A stretch of 25,379 nt of DNA from the NCBI GenBank assembly GCA_034409055.1, contig DAOUMU010000520.1:1-25379 (forward strand), read 5' to 3'. The notes under the pieces are model-generated. The model saw only the letters and a program-made list of their open reading frames with translations. It was not told the origin of the DNA and did no database searches. Each line of letters begins with the position of its first letter. The first letter of the stretch is position 1. Below are positions 17,832 through 25,182 of the stretch, piece by piece. The DNA comes from DAOUMU01 sp034409055. GTDB lineage: Bacteria > Chloroflexota > Anaerolineae > 4572-78 > J111. Both the position numbers and the translations under genes were made by a program.

Positions 17832-18095
17832 ATGGCCAAAATTAGCCCGGAGTTGGTACAGCAGTTAAAAGCAAAGCCAGAGCAAATGGTCGATTTGATC
17901 GTCCGGACTGATGGAGATGCCACGCCTCATCTGGCATGGTTCGCTTCAGCCGGTTTACAGGTGAGGCAGCAATTTAGACTGTCACCGGGTGTAGCGGTCT
18001 CCTGCTCGGGACGAGCTGCGTTGAAATTGCTTGAGCAGACGTGGGTGATTTCGGTCGAACCAGACGCACCGGTCAGTACGATGGGGAACAGGTAG
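17832..18095 (+). CDS. stand-alone subtilisin-propeptide-like protein
   Basis: 87 residues from the ATG at 17832, chosen because AGGAGGGG lies 4 bases upstream. The ORF stays open further up to 17787 but that part lies in repeat sequence. The protein resembles the propeptide region of the next gene's product: VDLIVRTDG parallels ISVIVRHKRG, FRLSPGVAVSCSG parallels FNLFPGEALKVTA, and VISVEPDAPV parallels VEQIWPDLPV. I infer an inhibitor-I9-like fold acting as a folding helper or inhibitor in trans for the protease that starts 14 bases after its stop. No signal peptide. Function is an inference. Confidence 0.75.
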   Translation: MAKISPELVQQLKAKPEQMVDLIVRTDGDATPHLAWFASAGLQVRQQFRLSPGVAVSCSGRAALKLLEQTWVISVEPDAPVSTMGNR

Positions 18096-18109
18096 CAGAA
18101 GGAGAAAAG

Positions 18110-19351
18110 ATGGCTGACGATAAAATTGCCTCGGAATTACAAAACCAAATGAACACGCTGGCTAACCAGGAGCCTATTTCGGTCATTGTGCGTCACAAAA
18201 GGGGTGTGTTTAGTCCGCAAGCCGTGTTGCCCAGTGCCCCAAAAATTGATTGTGCATTTAACCTGTTTCCCGGCGAGGCATTGAAGGTAACGGCTGCTGA
18301 TATCGAGATTTTAAGTAAACAGGAAGATGTGGAGCAAATCTGGCCTGACCTGCCGGTACATACCTGTCTCAACACCTCTGTGCCCAAAATAGCGGCCCCC
18401 ACCGTATGGGCCGCCGGCCTCAAAGGGGAGGGGATTAAAATTGCGGTGATAGATACCGGCATTGATGACACCCACCCTGATTTTGCCGGACGGATTATGG
18501 TCACCAAGAGTTTTGTCGGCGGTAGCGCCCGCGATGATAACGGCCACGGCACACACGTGGCCGGTATTTTGGCCGGGAGTGGGGTCAAGTCAAACGGTCA
18601 GTATGTGGGCGTGGCTCCTGCGGCCAACCTCTATATTGCCAAAGTATTACAAGCCGATGGCGGTGGCTCGATGAGTACGGTTATGGCCGGTATTGAATGG
18701 GCCGTGTTGGAACACCAGGTCCAGATTATCAACCTGTCCCTGGGCGGCATCGGCTCCGGTGATGGGACCGATGCCCTTTCTACGCTGTGTGATGAGGCCG
18801 TGCGGCAGGCCGATGTGGTCATGTGTGTGGCTGCCGGTAACAGCGGCCCCGGAACCAAGACCGTTGGTCCGCCGGGTTGCGCTCGCTACGTAATTACGAT
18901 TGGCGCCACCGACGATAACGACCGGGTGGCCGTCTTCTCTTCACGCGGACCGACGGCCGATGGCCGGGTTAAGCCGGATATTGTCTTTCCGGGGGTGGGG
19001 ATTGTAGCCCCCCAAGCGACCGGGACCCAAGTAGGGGCGGTCATCGAAGCGGGCTATGTGACCAGTGACGGTACCAGTATGGCCACGCCCCATGCCTCTG
19101 GGGTAGCGGCCCTTATACGCCAGGCCAATCCTGAACTGACCGCCGAACAGGTAAAAACCCACATGCTGGCCGGGGCGGTTGATATTGGCGCTCTGCCCAA
19201 CGAGCGGGGTGTAGGTCGAGCAGATGCTTATCAAGCCTATCTCAAAGCAATTGATGACAGCACAACCGAACCACCTCCGCCACCGCCACCTTCACCATCC
19301 CCCTCAAAACCACCGGGTTGTTTAGCGGCTATTTTTGGACAGCGAAAGTAG
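18110..19351 (+). CDS. S8 subtilisin-like serine protease without signal peptide
   Basis: 413 residues from the ATG at 18110, which has AGAAGGAG 7 bases upstream; an earlier ATG at 18041 overlaps the preceding gene. Residues 1-80 look like an I9-type propeptide. The catalytic triad is Asp115 (AVIDTGID), His146 (GHGTHVAG) and Ser323 (DGTSMATPHASG), with oxyanion Asn244 (AAGNSGPG). The C-terminus is a Pro-rich tail (about 385-402) ending CLAAIFGQRK. No signal peptide is seen, so an intracellular subtilisin or one exported by another route is likely. It is predicted to be cotranscribed with the propeptide-like gene. Confidence 0.93.
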   Translation: MADDKIASELQNQMNTLANQEPISVIVRHKRGVFSPQAVLPSAPKIDCAFNLFPGEALKVTAADIEILSKQEDVEQIWPDLPVHTCLNTSVPKIAAPTVWAAGLKGEGIKIAVIDTGIDDTHPDFAGRIMVTKSFVGGSARDDNGHGTHVAGILAGSGVKSNGQYVGVAPAANLYIAKVLQADGGGSMSTVMAGIEWAVLEHQVQIINLSLGGIGSGDGTDALSTLCDEAVRQADVVMCVAAGNSGPGTKTVGPPGCARYVITIGATDDNDRVAVFSSRGPTADGRVKPDIVFPGVGIVAPQATGTQVGAVIEAGYVTSDGTSMATPHASGVAALIRQANPELTAEQVKTHMLAGAVDIGALPNERGVGRADAYQAYLKAIDDSTTEPPPPPPPSPSPSKPPGCLAAIFGQRK

Positions 19352-19377
19352 TTCGGCAAGGTCACCTTACAGGAGGG

Positions 19378-19462
19378 CAAAAAACCGGGTTTTTACGTTG
19401 TGCGAAAGGGATTCCTCAAAAAACCGGAATCTATTTTCAATGGTCAAAAACCCGGATTTTAA
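19378..19462. repeat. inverted AAAAACCGGG repeats downstream of the protease
   Basis: AAAAAACCGGGTTTTT near 19380-19395 and CAAAAACCCGGATTTT near 19445-19460 are inverted copies. They may act as terminators between the convergent protease and Tat-protein genes. Together with the two following hairpins they fill the 215-base gap; no gene is seen. Confidence 0.45.
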
Positions 19463-19478
19463 GGTTCTATGTAAATGG

Positions 19479-19510
19479 CGTAGCCGACGCATGCCTATGC
19501 GTCGGCTACG
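19479..19510. repeat. REP-like hairpin, variant 1
   Basis: Perfect 14-base arms CGTAGCCGACGCAT (19479-19492) and ATGCGTCGGCTACG (19497-19510), loop GCCT. It shares outer GTAGC/GCTAC and inner GCAT-N-CCTATGC with the palindromes at 20188 and 23985, with paired changes in the stem. Confidence 0.8.
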
Positions 19511-19537
19511 AAGTTTTATCCTGAAAACTAACGTAGT

Positions 19538-19555
19538 AACGACTTTAGTCGTTTT
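19538..19555. terminator. small hairpin with T-run, possible terminator
   Basis: AACGAC (19538-19543) and GTCGTT (19548-19553), loop TTTA, then TTTT running to 19555. It could end transcripts from the protease side. GTAGTAACGACT before it also resembles the nearby REP-like family. Confidence 0.4.
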
Positions 19556-19566
19556 CTGGTTTCGGT

Positions 19567-20082
19567 TTAAGGGGTGACAGTAGCCGTTTCGGAAGCACTT
19601 TGTTGCCCCTTGGCATCTATCAGGGTAAAAGTTAGGATAACACTGTTACTATTGCCAAAGTCGATACAGAGGGGGATGGTGATCGCCCCCTTAAACTGAT
19701 CGCCCTGGATATTGGCCGGGTCAAGGGCCTCTTCCTGGGAAGAAGTTCTACCTGATGAGAACTGAAATGTGACCCGGTTTCTGGCCTGGCCGGCAGTGAT
19801 ACCGCCACTCGGGGCAGTATAATTATAGGTGGCCTGGTATCGCCTCCCTCCAGGCGGCGGGCATAATCCTCCCAGGGCTACGACCGTAACATTCGAAATG
19901 GTTGGCGGCACATCTGGGACGGGTGACCCCTGGGCAAAAGCAGGTAACGTACCAACCCTGACCACCGGCTTACGCCATTTATCAGGTAAGGTCGACAGGG
20001 CGGCTGCCCCCCCGGTAGCCGCCAGTGCTCTTAGTGCTTCTCGACGCGATAGTGATTGTTGCATCTTCTTTGAGTGATCCAC
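19567..20082 (-). CDS. small Tat-exported protein of unknown function
   Basis: 171 residues, starting at a GTG (20082) with AGGGAG about 8 bases upstream; an ATG six codons later is an alternative. The N-terminus carries a twin-arginine signal, SRREALRALAATGGAAALS, with likely cleavage after AFAQG near residue 50, so the product is exported folded. The mature part (about 120 residues) is Thr/Ser-rich and looks all-beta, resembling an immunoglobulin-like or CARDB-like domain, with two Cys (residues near 74 and 137). No known family is recognised. It lies downstream of the VWA gene on the same strand, 167 bases away, with a palindromic repeat between. Confidence 0.75.
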   Translation of the reverse strand: MDHSKKMQQSLSRREALRALAATGGAAALSTLPDKWRKPVVRVGTLPAFAQGSPVPDVPPTISNVTVVALGGLCPPPGGRRYQATYNYTAPSGGITAGQARNRVTFQFSSGRTSSQEEALDPANIQGDQFKGAITIPLCIDFGNSNSVILTFTLIDAKGQQSASETATVTP

Positions 20083-20187
20083 TTGGTTTTCTCCCTCCCA
20101 ATCAAGTACAAGTAATGAAAACTTCCCTCACCCTAACTCACTCCCCAGGGAGAGGGAACAAGTAAAATTTCCTTCTGGGCGATTAAC

Positions 20188-20221
20188 CCGTAGCAACGGC
20201 ATAGGGATGCCGTTGCTACGG
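20188..20221. repeat. REP-like hairpin, variant 2
   Basis: Perfect 15-base arms CCGTAGCAACGGCAT (20188-20202) and ATGCCGTTGCTACGG (20207-20221) with loop AGGG. The same palindrome, in opposite orientation, is at 23985-24013. Just left (20124-20160) is a second inverted repeat of the TTCCCTC/GAGGGAA type. The hairpin lies 28 bases past the VWA stop on that strand but has no T-run. Confidence 0.85.
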
Positions 20222-20248
20222 AAATTATGGCCTGATCTACTTTTCTGG

Positions 20249-22318
20249 CTACTCCTTGGTAACCAACGGCAGGTAGATAGAATAGGGATCCTCGGCGAGT
20301 GAGAACGGCGCAGCCTGGGCGCCTACCAGGACGGTAACCTGACTCTCGCGAGCAAAGGTCTGGCCATTGTTCCAGGCAAACATCGAGAAGTTGTAGGTCC
20401 CTTTGTTGGCCGTTTCACTGCCCGGCAGGGTATTGGCGTATACCCCATCGTTGGCCGGTCCGTCCCCGTGCGCCCCGTCATCATAAAGGTCGAGGAACAG
20501 GGTGGGTCCCTCGCTGGAGACGACAGACGAACTGGCTCTATAGAGTGGGCCAACCACAGCCAAAACGTTAACATCTGACCCGGTGACAGGTTGGTTATCT
20601 GATAGGGTGACGCTGACTTTGATCGGTTCGCCGGGCTGGAAGTTGATCTTGTCGATATAAGTATGCAGGTTCAGTCCGGCCCCAACCGTCTTACCAAGCA
20701 CCTGGAGGGTATACTGTTCTTCACTGGCCGCAGCACTCACCCCCGCACTGGGCGCGGCAATTGTTCCCCCGGTGATCTTCATCTTCCAGGTTCCGGCTAC
20801 CAGTGTCGGCGATACAATCCGGTAATAGGCATAGTTCGAGCCTGAGACGTACTCAATGTCGGCATTCGAGGCAGCCACCGTCGGATCAATGACGTTACTA
20901 TTTGGATCCTCCAGGATCAAGTCAAGCTGACTACCCCCATTGGCCCAACCGATGGAGAAGGTGGCCTGCTCGACGGTAGGGTCAATGATGACTATTTTTT
21001 CATCGGTGGCCCCCTGCTGAACGACACCCCGCAAGAAGGTCAACATCTGCTGGCCCGTCACTGCTCCGGCAATAGTGTTATAAACACCGGTCAATTCGTT
21101 AGGACCCGGAGCTTTGTTGTATGTACCCCCTGTTAGGTCAGCCAACTCCTGCATCAGTAATTCATCAGCGTCTGCCCCAAAAGCAATAGAATGGATCACG
21201 GTCTTGGTTGAAGTAATCCCCGGTAAAGCGTCCTGGGGGTCCGGGGGGGTGTTATGCTTACCATCACTAAGCAGGACGATGGCCCAGGGATGGGTGACCA
21301 GACCGGTGCGGGTTAATTCAGCCTGTCCTTTCAGCAGGCCATCGCCAATAGACGTCGTGCCACCAGCATTGAGAGTATCTATCTCACTCTTGGCTTGGGT
21401 CTTGGTACCGGAGATGACGGTGGTCATGCTAAAGTTGACCGTAGCCACCTGGTTGAAACTGACCACCCCAAGCTGGTCGTTGTCATTCATCAGGTCCACG
21501 AACTGCTGGGCAGCGCCCTTGGCGGTGGCTATCTTGTTCCCGGTCATACTACCGGAACGGTCAATGACCAGGACTACGTCGACATTATTGTTGTCGGCGT
21601 AATAAACAGCCTTTGGCTCTGAGTCTGAAACTTGTCCGGTGCTGGTCGTGGCCGAAACAGTCAGATCATACAAACCGTTGGCCCCCTGAGCCGGTGACGC
21701 CACCTCCAGCACATACTGGTCAGAGCCTTCGTAGCGAGTGACGATGTTAGCCCCGGCACTGCCGACTGTGACTGTAAATTTGTCACTGGTCAGGCCGTGT
21801 TCGGGTTTTGTTAGCCTGACAATTATTTTTTGGGGATTGTTATGGGGACCGGCAAAGGCCGGGTTGGTCGTTGTTGGGGCTAAAATATTGAAGGGGGCTG
21901 TCTGTGGTTCTTGAGCCGTGATCAAGACCGCGCTATCTTGTCCCACCCCAGACGTGTGACTGAAATAGGCAGTATTGGTAATGGTTGTACTGAAAGAGGC
22001 GTTTGGGGTCAGGGTAGCCTTAATGGTATAGGTCACCCGATCATTGGCGGTGATGGTGGTGGTCGTATTCAGATCGGCCCCATCAACGTAGTTGGGCAGC
22101 GTGTCGGTAATGAGAACGTTCGTGGCACTGACAGGGCCGTTGTTGGCCACCACAATCGTGTAGGTCAGTGGATCGCCACGCTGGGCCGGATCGTTGGTCA
22201 GGGTGACTGTTTTGGTGATTGATAGGACAGGCCCCTGGGCCTGGGCGGGTAAGGTTAGGATGCTAGCCAATAGCAGAAACGTAACGATAATACCAAGAAC
22301 TGTTAAGCGTGTTTTCAT
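20249..22318 (-). CDS. secreted DUF11/VWA-domain protein
   Basis: 689 residues. Signal peptide 1-28 ends AQAQ. Residues about 30-125 form a DUF11-type repeat, then a linker domain (about 145-235), then a VWA domain (about 247-425) with a complete MIDAS start, DRSGS, at Asp253, Ser255 and Ser257. The rest is all-beta, with a stretch like the CLCA-family C-terminus and a YDDGAHGDGPANDGVY loop. It ends SIYLPLVTKE. VWA domains bind metal-dependent partners; an adhesion or surface-assembly role is inferred. AAGGAG lies 9 bases before the ATG, and a MITE-like element begins only 6 bases upstream of that ribosome site. Confidence 0.88.
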   Translation of the reverse strand: MKTRLTVLGIIVTFLLLASILTLPAQAQGPVLSITKTVTLTNDPAQRGDPLTYTIVVANNGPVSATNVLITDTLPNYVDGADLNTTTTITANDRVTYTIKATLTPNASFSTTITNTAYFSHTSGVGQDSAVLITAQEPQTAPFNILAPTTTNPAFAGPHNNPQKIIVRLTKPEHGLTSDKFTVTVGSAGANIVTRYEGSDQYVLEVASPAQGANGLYDLTVSATTSTGQVSDSEPKAVYYADNNNVDVVLVIDRSGSMTGNKIATAKGAAQQFVDLMNDNDQLGVVSFNQVATVNFSMTTVISGTKTQAKSEIDTLNAGGTTSIGDGLLKGQAELTRTGLVTHPWAIVLLSDGKHNTPPDPQDALPGITSTKTVIHSIAFGADADELLMQELADLTGGTYNKAPGPNELTGVYNTIAGAVTGQQMLTFLRGVVQQGATDEKIVIIDPTVEQATFSIGWANGGSQLDLILEDPNSNVIDPTVAASNADIEYVSGSNYAYYRIVSPTLVAGTWKMKITGGTIAAPSAGVSAAASEEQYTLQVLGKTVGAGLNLHTYIDKINFQPGEPIKVSVTLSDNQPVTGSDVNVLAVVGPLYRASSSVVSSEGPTLFLDLYDDGAHGDGPANDGVYANTLPGSETANKGTYNFSMFAWNNGQTFARESQVTVLVGAQAAPFSLAEDPYSIYLPLVTKE

Positions 22319-22339
22319 GATGCTATGCTCCTTTCTCTA

Positions 22340-22488
22340 GGGCGTGTTGACATTTCGGATTATGTCATTCTGAGCGACCAAAGGGAGCGAAGAATCTCCT
22401 ATTTCGCCTTGAATTTGTTCTCGTTGCTGGAGATTCCTCGTCGCTGCGCTCCTCGGAATGACATTTTTAGGCAAATGTCAACAGAACC
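22340..22488. mobile_element. MITE-like element (type B ends, copy 2)
   Basis: 149 bases, non-coding. Ends GGGCGTGTTGACATTT and AAATGTCAACAGAACC, flanked by TA (22338-22339 and 22489-22490), match the copy at 16413-16572. Its interior arms hold the 33-base motif shared with 14237-14269, here inverted. It sits directly upstream of the VWA gene. Confidence 0.75.
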
Positions 22489-22634
22489 TAGATTCATTTT
22501 CGCCAGATTTTATCCGTTTAAGTCTTGGATCCGTTGTTATATGGAACGTAACACTTTCTTTTTTTGTCAAATCAGTGGGGATACGCTACTGAGGTAATCT
22601 CTCTGATTCATCCCTCCTTTCATAAACTGTGACC

Positions 22635-22684
22635 GATATCGCTGATATCCTGTTGTAGTACTTCTTTCCCAGTACTTCTTTCCT
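22635..22684. promoter_or_regulatory. GATATC pair and tandem 14-base repeat in the gap
   Basis: GATATC-GCT-GATATC (22635-22649) is followed by two tandem copies of AGTACTTCTTTCC(C/T) (22657-22670 and 22671-22684). The 252-base gap between the HPr-kinase-like gene and the MITE-like element is otherwise without a supported gene; the structures could be operator sites for the VWA gene, though no convincing promoter was found. Confidence 0.3.
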
Positions 22685-22741
22685 AATAACAGAGTCTGAG
22701 AATGAAGAGAAAGGATTCGGGTAAAAGTAAGCAAAAAAGTT

Positions 22742-23578
22742 TCAAATTTCTAACAATTTCTCAATCCGTTCCCCAATCTGCTCAAAATGGCTGTAGCGCA
22801 TGTGGTAAGCCGGGACCTGTTTGGCCAGGCGAGCAATTTCAGGGAAACCGTGCGCAGGCAGGTTGCGGGCGTTAATCAGGCACTGCATAAGTTCCAACCC
22901 GGCCTGGGCTTTGGAGAGAGGCTGCCAGACAAAATCGCCGTCTGGCTGATAGTGGGGAAAGATTATCAGGCTTAGAGGAGGCTGGCTCAACCTGTTGGCT
23001 GGCCTTAACAAGGTGGGAGGGATTAGATCACTGTGGGGGCTGCTCAAAATATCACCGGTTTGCTCCGTAACATCGAATAGGTTTTGCCAGATAGACCTGG
23101 TTGAGCTTTTTAAGTTGAGGGGACGGGTAAAGGTTTGGATCGTATCTGTCCCCTGGGGCACAAAGACCAACTCGTCGGTCAGATAATCAAAATCTCTGGC
23201 CATGAGCCAGGCCGTCAGGGTGGTTTTACCGCTGCCGGTTTGACCCGGTAGGATCAGCCCCCGTCTCTGCCAGGCCAGGCCGGCCGCGTGAAACAAAAGC
23301 CCATCCCGGCTCTGGGCGGCCAGATGATAGCAGACGTCACCTGACAACTGCTCTGCGGCCATGATATCTGAGTGGCCTTCATAGAGCAAGACCTCATCAC
23401 GATAAAGGCACAACTGGTTAGGTCCGTCCGCAGGTAGCAGACGGTAGGTCGAATGGGGGGCAAGATGGTTACCGTCAGGCAGGTGGCGATATAAAAGCTC
23501 GACAATTTTGGTGGCCCGGACGCCACTGTATTTTATAGCCACGGTATTACCGGCAAAAGTAATCAGGCGGGTTTGCAT
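22742..23578 (-). CDS. HPr-kinase-like P-loop protein of a RiPP-type cassette
   Basis: 278 residues. The Walker A motif GQTGSGKT (112-119) follows a conserved LLFHAAGLAW stretch (94-103, His97), and LTDE (133-136) occupies the place of the acidic motif after the P-loop in HPr kinases. The N-terminal HprK domain is replaced by about 80 residues of unrelated-looking sequence, as in kinases next to PqqD-like genes; in lasso-peptide clusters such kinases phosphorylate a C-terminal Ser of the precursor. Substrate here is unknown. GAGGA precedes the ATG at 5 bases. The PqqD-like gene lies 48 bases upstream on the same strand. Confidence 0.85.
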   Translation of the reverse strand: MQTRLITFAGNTVAIKYSGVRATKIVELLYRHLPDGNHLAPHSTYRLLPADGPNQLCLYRDEVLLYEGHSDIMAAEQLSGDVCYHLAAQSRDGLLFHAAGLAWQRRGLILPGQTGSGKTTLTAWLMARDFDYLTDELVFVPQGTDTIQTFTRPLNLKSSTRSIWQNLFDVTEQTGDILSSPHSDLIPPTLLRPANRLSQPPLSLIIFPHYQPDGDFVWQPLSKAQAGLELMQCLINARNLPAHGFPEIARLAKQVPAYHMRYSHFEQIGERIEKLLEI

Positions 23579-23626
23579 TGTCCTCGATCACATCCCCAGG
23601 CGGTCACGCCGCTATCTTTCCGCACA

Positions 23627-23947
23627 TCAACCCGAGGTGTTAGAGACAACGGAGGAAACGGCCTGGTTGGCCTCACCGGCATACTCAACGGCTCCACATT
23701 GGTGAAACTGCTGCAAGGTGGCGTTCACTTCGGTGGCGATGGTTTCAGCGGCTTCGGGATAAGCTGCCTTGAGGAGAGTGATAATCTCCTGGACGGTACG
23801 CTGACCATCGCAAAGCTGCCACACCAACGAAGCAGTCTGGTTACAGTAAAGGATTTTTGTCGCACTGGGGTGAAACAGGAGCAACTCGCCGTCAATGAAC
23901 TCCAGACGATAGTCGGGTTTCTGCCGGGGTTTATCTGATAGAATCAT
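23627..23947 (-). CDS. PqqD-like (RRE-type) protein
   Basis: 106 residues. The core (about 10-85) shows the PqqD fold pattern: an N-terminal beta part, then CNQTASLVWQLCDGQRT and VQEIITLL, followed by a helix and the ending HQCGAVE. PqqD-like domains bind leader peptides of ribosomally made, modified peptides. The last 18 residues, past the fold, are Ser-rich (SSVVSNTSG at the end). AGGAAGG lies 4 bases before the ATG. It lies between the nucleotidyltransferase and HPr-kinase-like genes, a recognised order in kinase-type lasso clusters. Confidence 0.85.
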   Translation of the reverse strand: MILSDKPRQKPDYRLEFIDGELLLFHPSATKILYCNQTASLVWQLCDGQRTVQEIITLLKAAYPEAAETIATEVNATLQQFHQCGAVEYAGEANQAVSSVVSNTSG

Positions 23948-23984
23948 TTCACCTTCCTCATCAGATTTTCATTTTGGATAATTT

Positions 23985-24013
23985 CCGTAGCAACGGCATC
24001 CCTATGCCGTTGC
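23985..24013. repeat. REP-like hairpin, inverted copy of variant 2
   Basis: CCGTAGCAACGGCAT (23985-23999), loop CCCT, then ATGCCGTTGC (24004-24013). It is the reverse complement of the palindrome at 20188-20221, with the last five bases of the right arm lost. It lies between the nucleotidyltransferase and PqqD-like genes. Confidence 0.8.
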
Positions 24014-24021
24014 GCTCCCCC

Positions 24022-25182
24022 CTATCCTTCATCCTCTAGCCAGCCCAGCCGTTCCAATAAAAGTCGCCTCACCCAGCTCAGAATATGGAGCGGATGTCGC
24101 AGCCAGCGGGACCAAAATAGAGGCCGGGCGCTGCCCAGCCCGTAATACAGGCGCAGCCACCATTCGGCCGGGAAAAAGGTATCGGCCAGAATACGGCCAT
24201 ACCCTTTCCCCGCTGCCCGTTGCTGCCTGATCGACGTGCGGGGCCAGCCCTGAAATTCGAGGCCGATTCCCTGGGGGGCGCGTCCGATTTTGAGCGGGGC
24301 CGTCCGGCGTAATCTTTCAGACAGGGGCGTCATAAAGTGAAACAGCGACAGGGTACTGAGCACCAGCGGATACTGCCGCTCGACCCGTCCCCAGTCGATT
24401 TCAGGGGCAAACCGCTCGGCCAGGCCAACGATGTCGGCCAGCCAGATCAGGCGGAAGGGCTGCGCAATGAGCATAAGATGCTGGCACAGGTGCCACAGCA
24501 TCTCTTCATAAGGCAAAGTATAAGCGGTCTGGCCCTCCAGGGCAAAAGCAAGGGGGGAAACGACCAGGTCATCGAGTTCCAGCGAAGCGGGTGAGCCAAT
24601 GTTGAACAAGTTGTGGTGAATCTCAACGCTGATCGAGAGGCCCTCCACAGGCCGGGTGGCCGCAGCCAGGTGTTTGCCGGGCAAAGGATCGGTCGGGGAG
24701 AGCAAAGGGACCTCAAAACCCAAATCGGTTAGCAACTGCTGCGCCTGGCCTGCCTCTGATTTTCTGACCAGTAAGTCCAAATCACGCATCGGGCGCAGGC
24801 CCGGCTGGGGGTAAACCAGGTGAGCCAGAGCCGCTCCTTTCAGAACGAGGGCTTGAATGCCGGCGGCCCGGTAAGTGGCCAGTATCTCGGCCAGCACCTG
24901 GGCCCGTACCCGGTTGGCATAGCGATGGCGGAGATAGAGGCCCTGTAACTCCAGTTTAATCCTGGCCGGAACTGATACCCCGGCGGCCTGTAAATGGGTG
25001 TAAAGCAGGGGGCCCAGCCCATGCCTCTCTGCATGGGCTGGGAGGTCGGCCCAGGTGGTCAATTCACTCGCTGTTTGGGCCAGTTGGTGATGTTGTGCTG
25101 GGTCATCCTCGACCCGAGCACAATGGGTCAGCAATTGGTAGGTAGATGTGGTAGCCAATCCGACACCGTCTGTTCGATCCAC
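24022..25182 (-). CDS. nucleotidyltransferase family protein (NTP_transf_5 type)
   Basis: 386 residues if started at the GTG (25182). The nucleotidyltransferase core shows LVLKGAALAHLVYP (Lys115) and RPMRDLDLLV with Asp134 and Asp136 as the likely metal ligands, then a helical half with HLCQHLML and RLIWLADIVGL. These fit the PF14907 family, found beside PqqD-like and HPr-kinase-like genes, where a related enzyme alters the phosphate added to a lasso peptide. The family homology begins near YQLLTHCAR (residue 15), so a TTG at 25134 is an alternative start; it would overlap the small upstream ORF by 7 bases. The C-terminal 100 residues are basic and Trp-rich. Confidence 0.85.
   Translation of the reverse strand: MDRTDGVGLATTSTYQLLTHCARVEDDPAQHHQLAQTASELTTWADLPAHAERHGLGPLLYTHLQAAGVSVPARIKLELQGLYLRHRYANRVRAQVLAEILATYRAAGIQALVLKGAALAHLVYPQPGLRPMRDLDLLVRKSEAGQAQQLLTDLGFEVPLLSPTDPLPGKHLAAATRPVEGLSISVEIHHNLFNIGSPASLELDDLVVSPLAFALEGQTAYTLPYEEMLWHLCQHLMLIAQPFRLIWLADIVGLAERFAPEIDWGRVERQYPLVLSTLSLFHFMTPLSERLRRTAPLKIGRAPQGIGLEFQGWPRTSIRQQRAAGKGYGRILADTFFPAEWWLRLYYGLGSARPLFWSRWLRHPLHILSWVRRLLLERLGWLEDEG

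Noticed and set aside
19318..19577. Two plus-strand open frames after the protease
   Set aside because: They read through inverted repeats and hairpins, have no ribosome site, and begin inside the end of the protease gene.
22325..22597. Plus-strand open frame over the second type B MITE
   Set aside because: It covers the element and its flanks, opposite to the neighbouring genes, and shows no known domain.
22545..22620. Short minus-strand frame starting MNQRDYLSS after an AAAGGAGGG
   Set aside because: The ribosome-site-like run ends one base before the ATG, too close to work, and the 14-residue product has no support.
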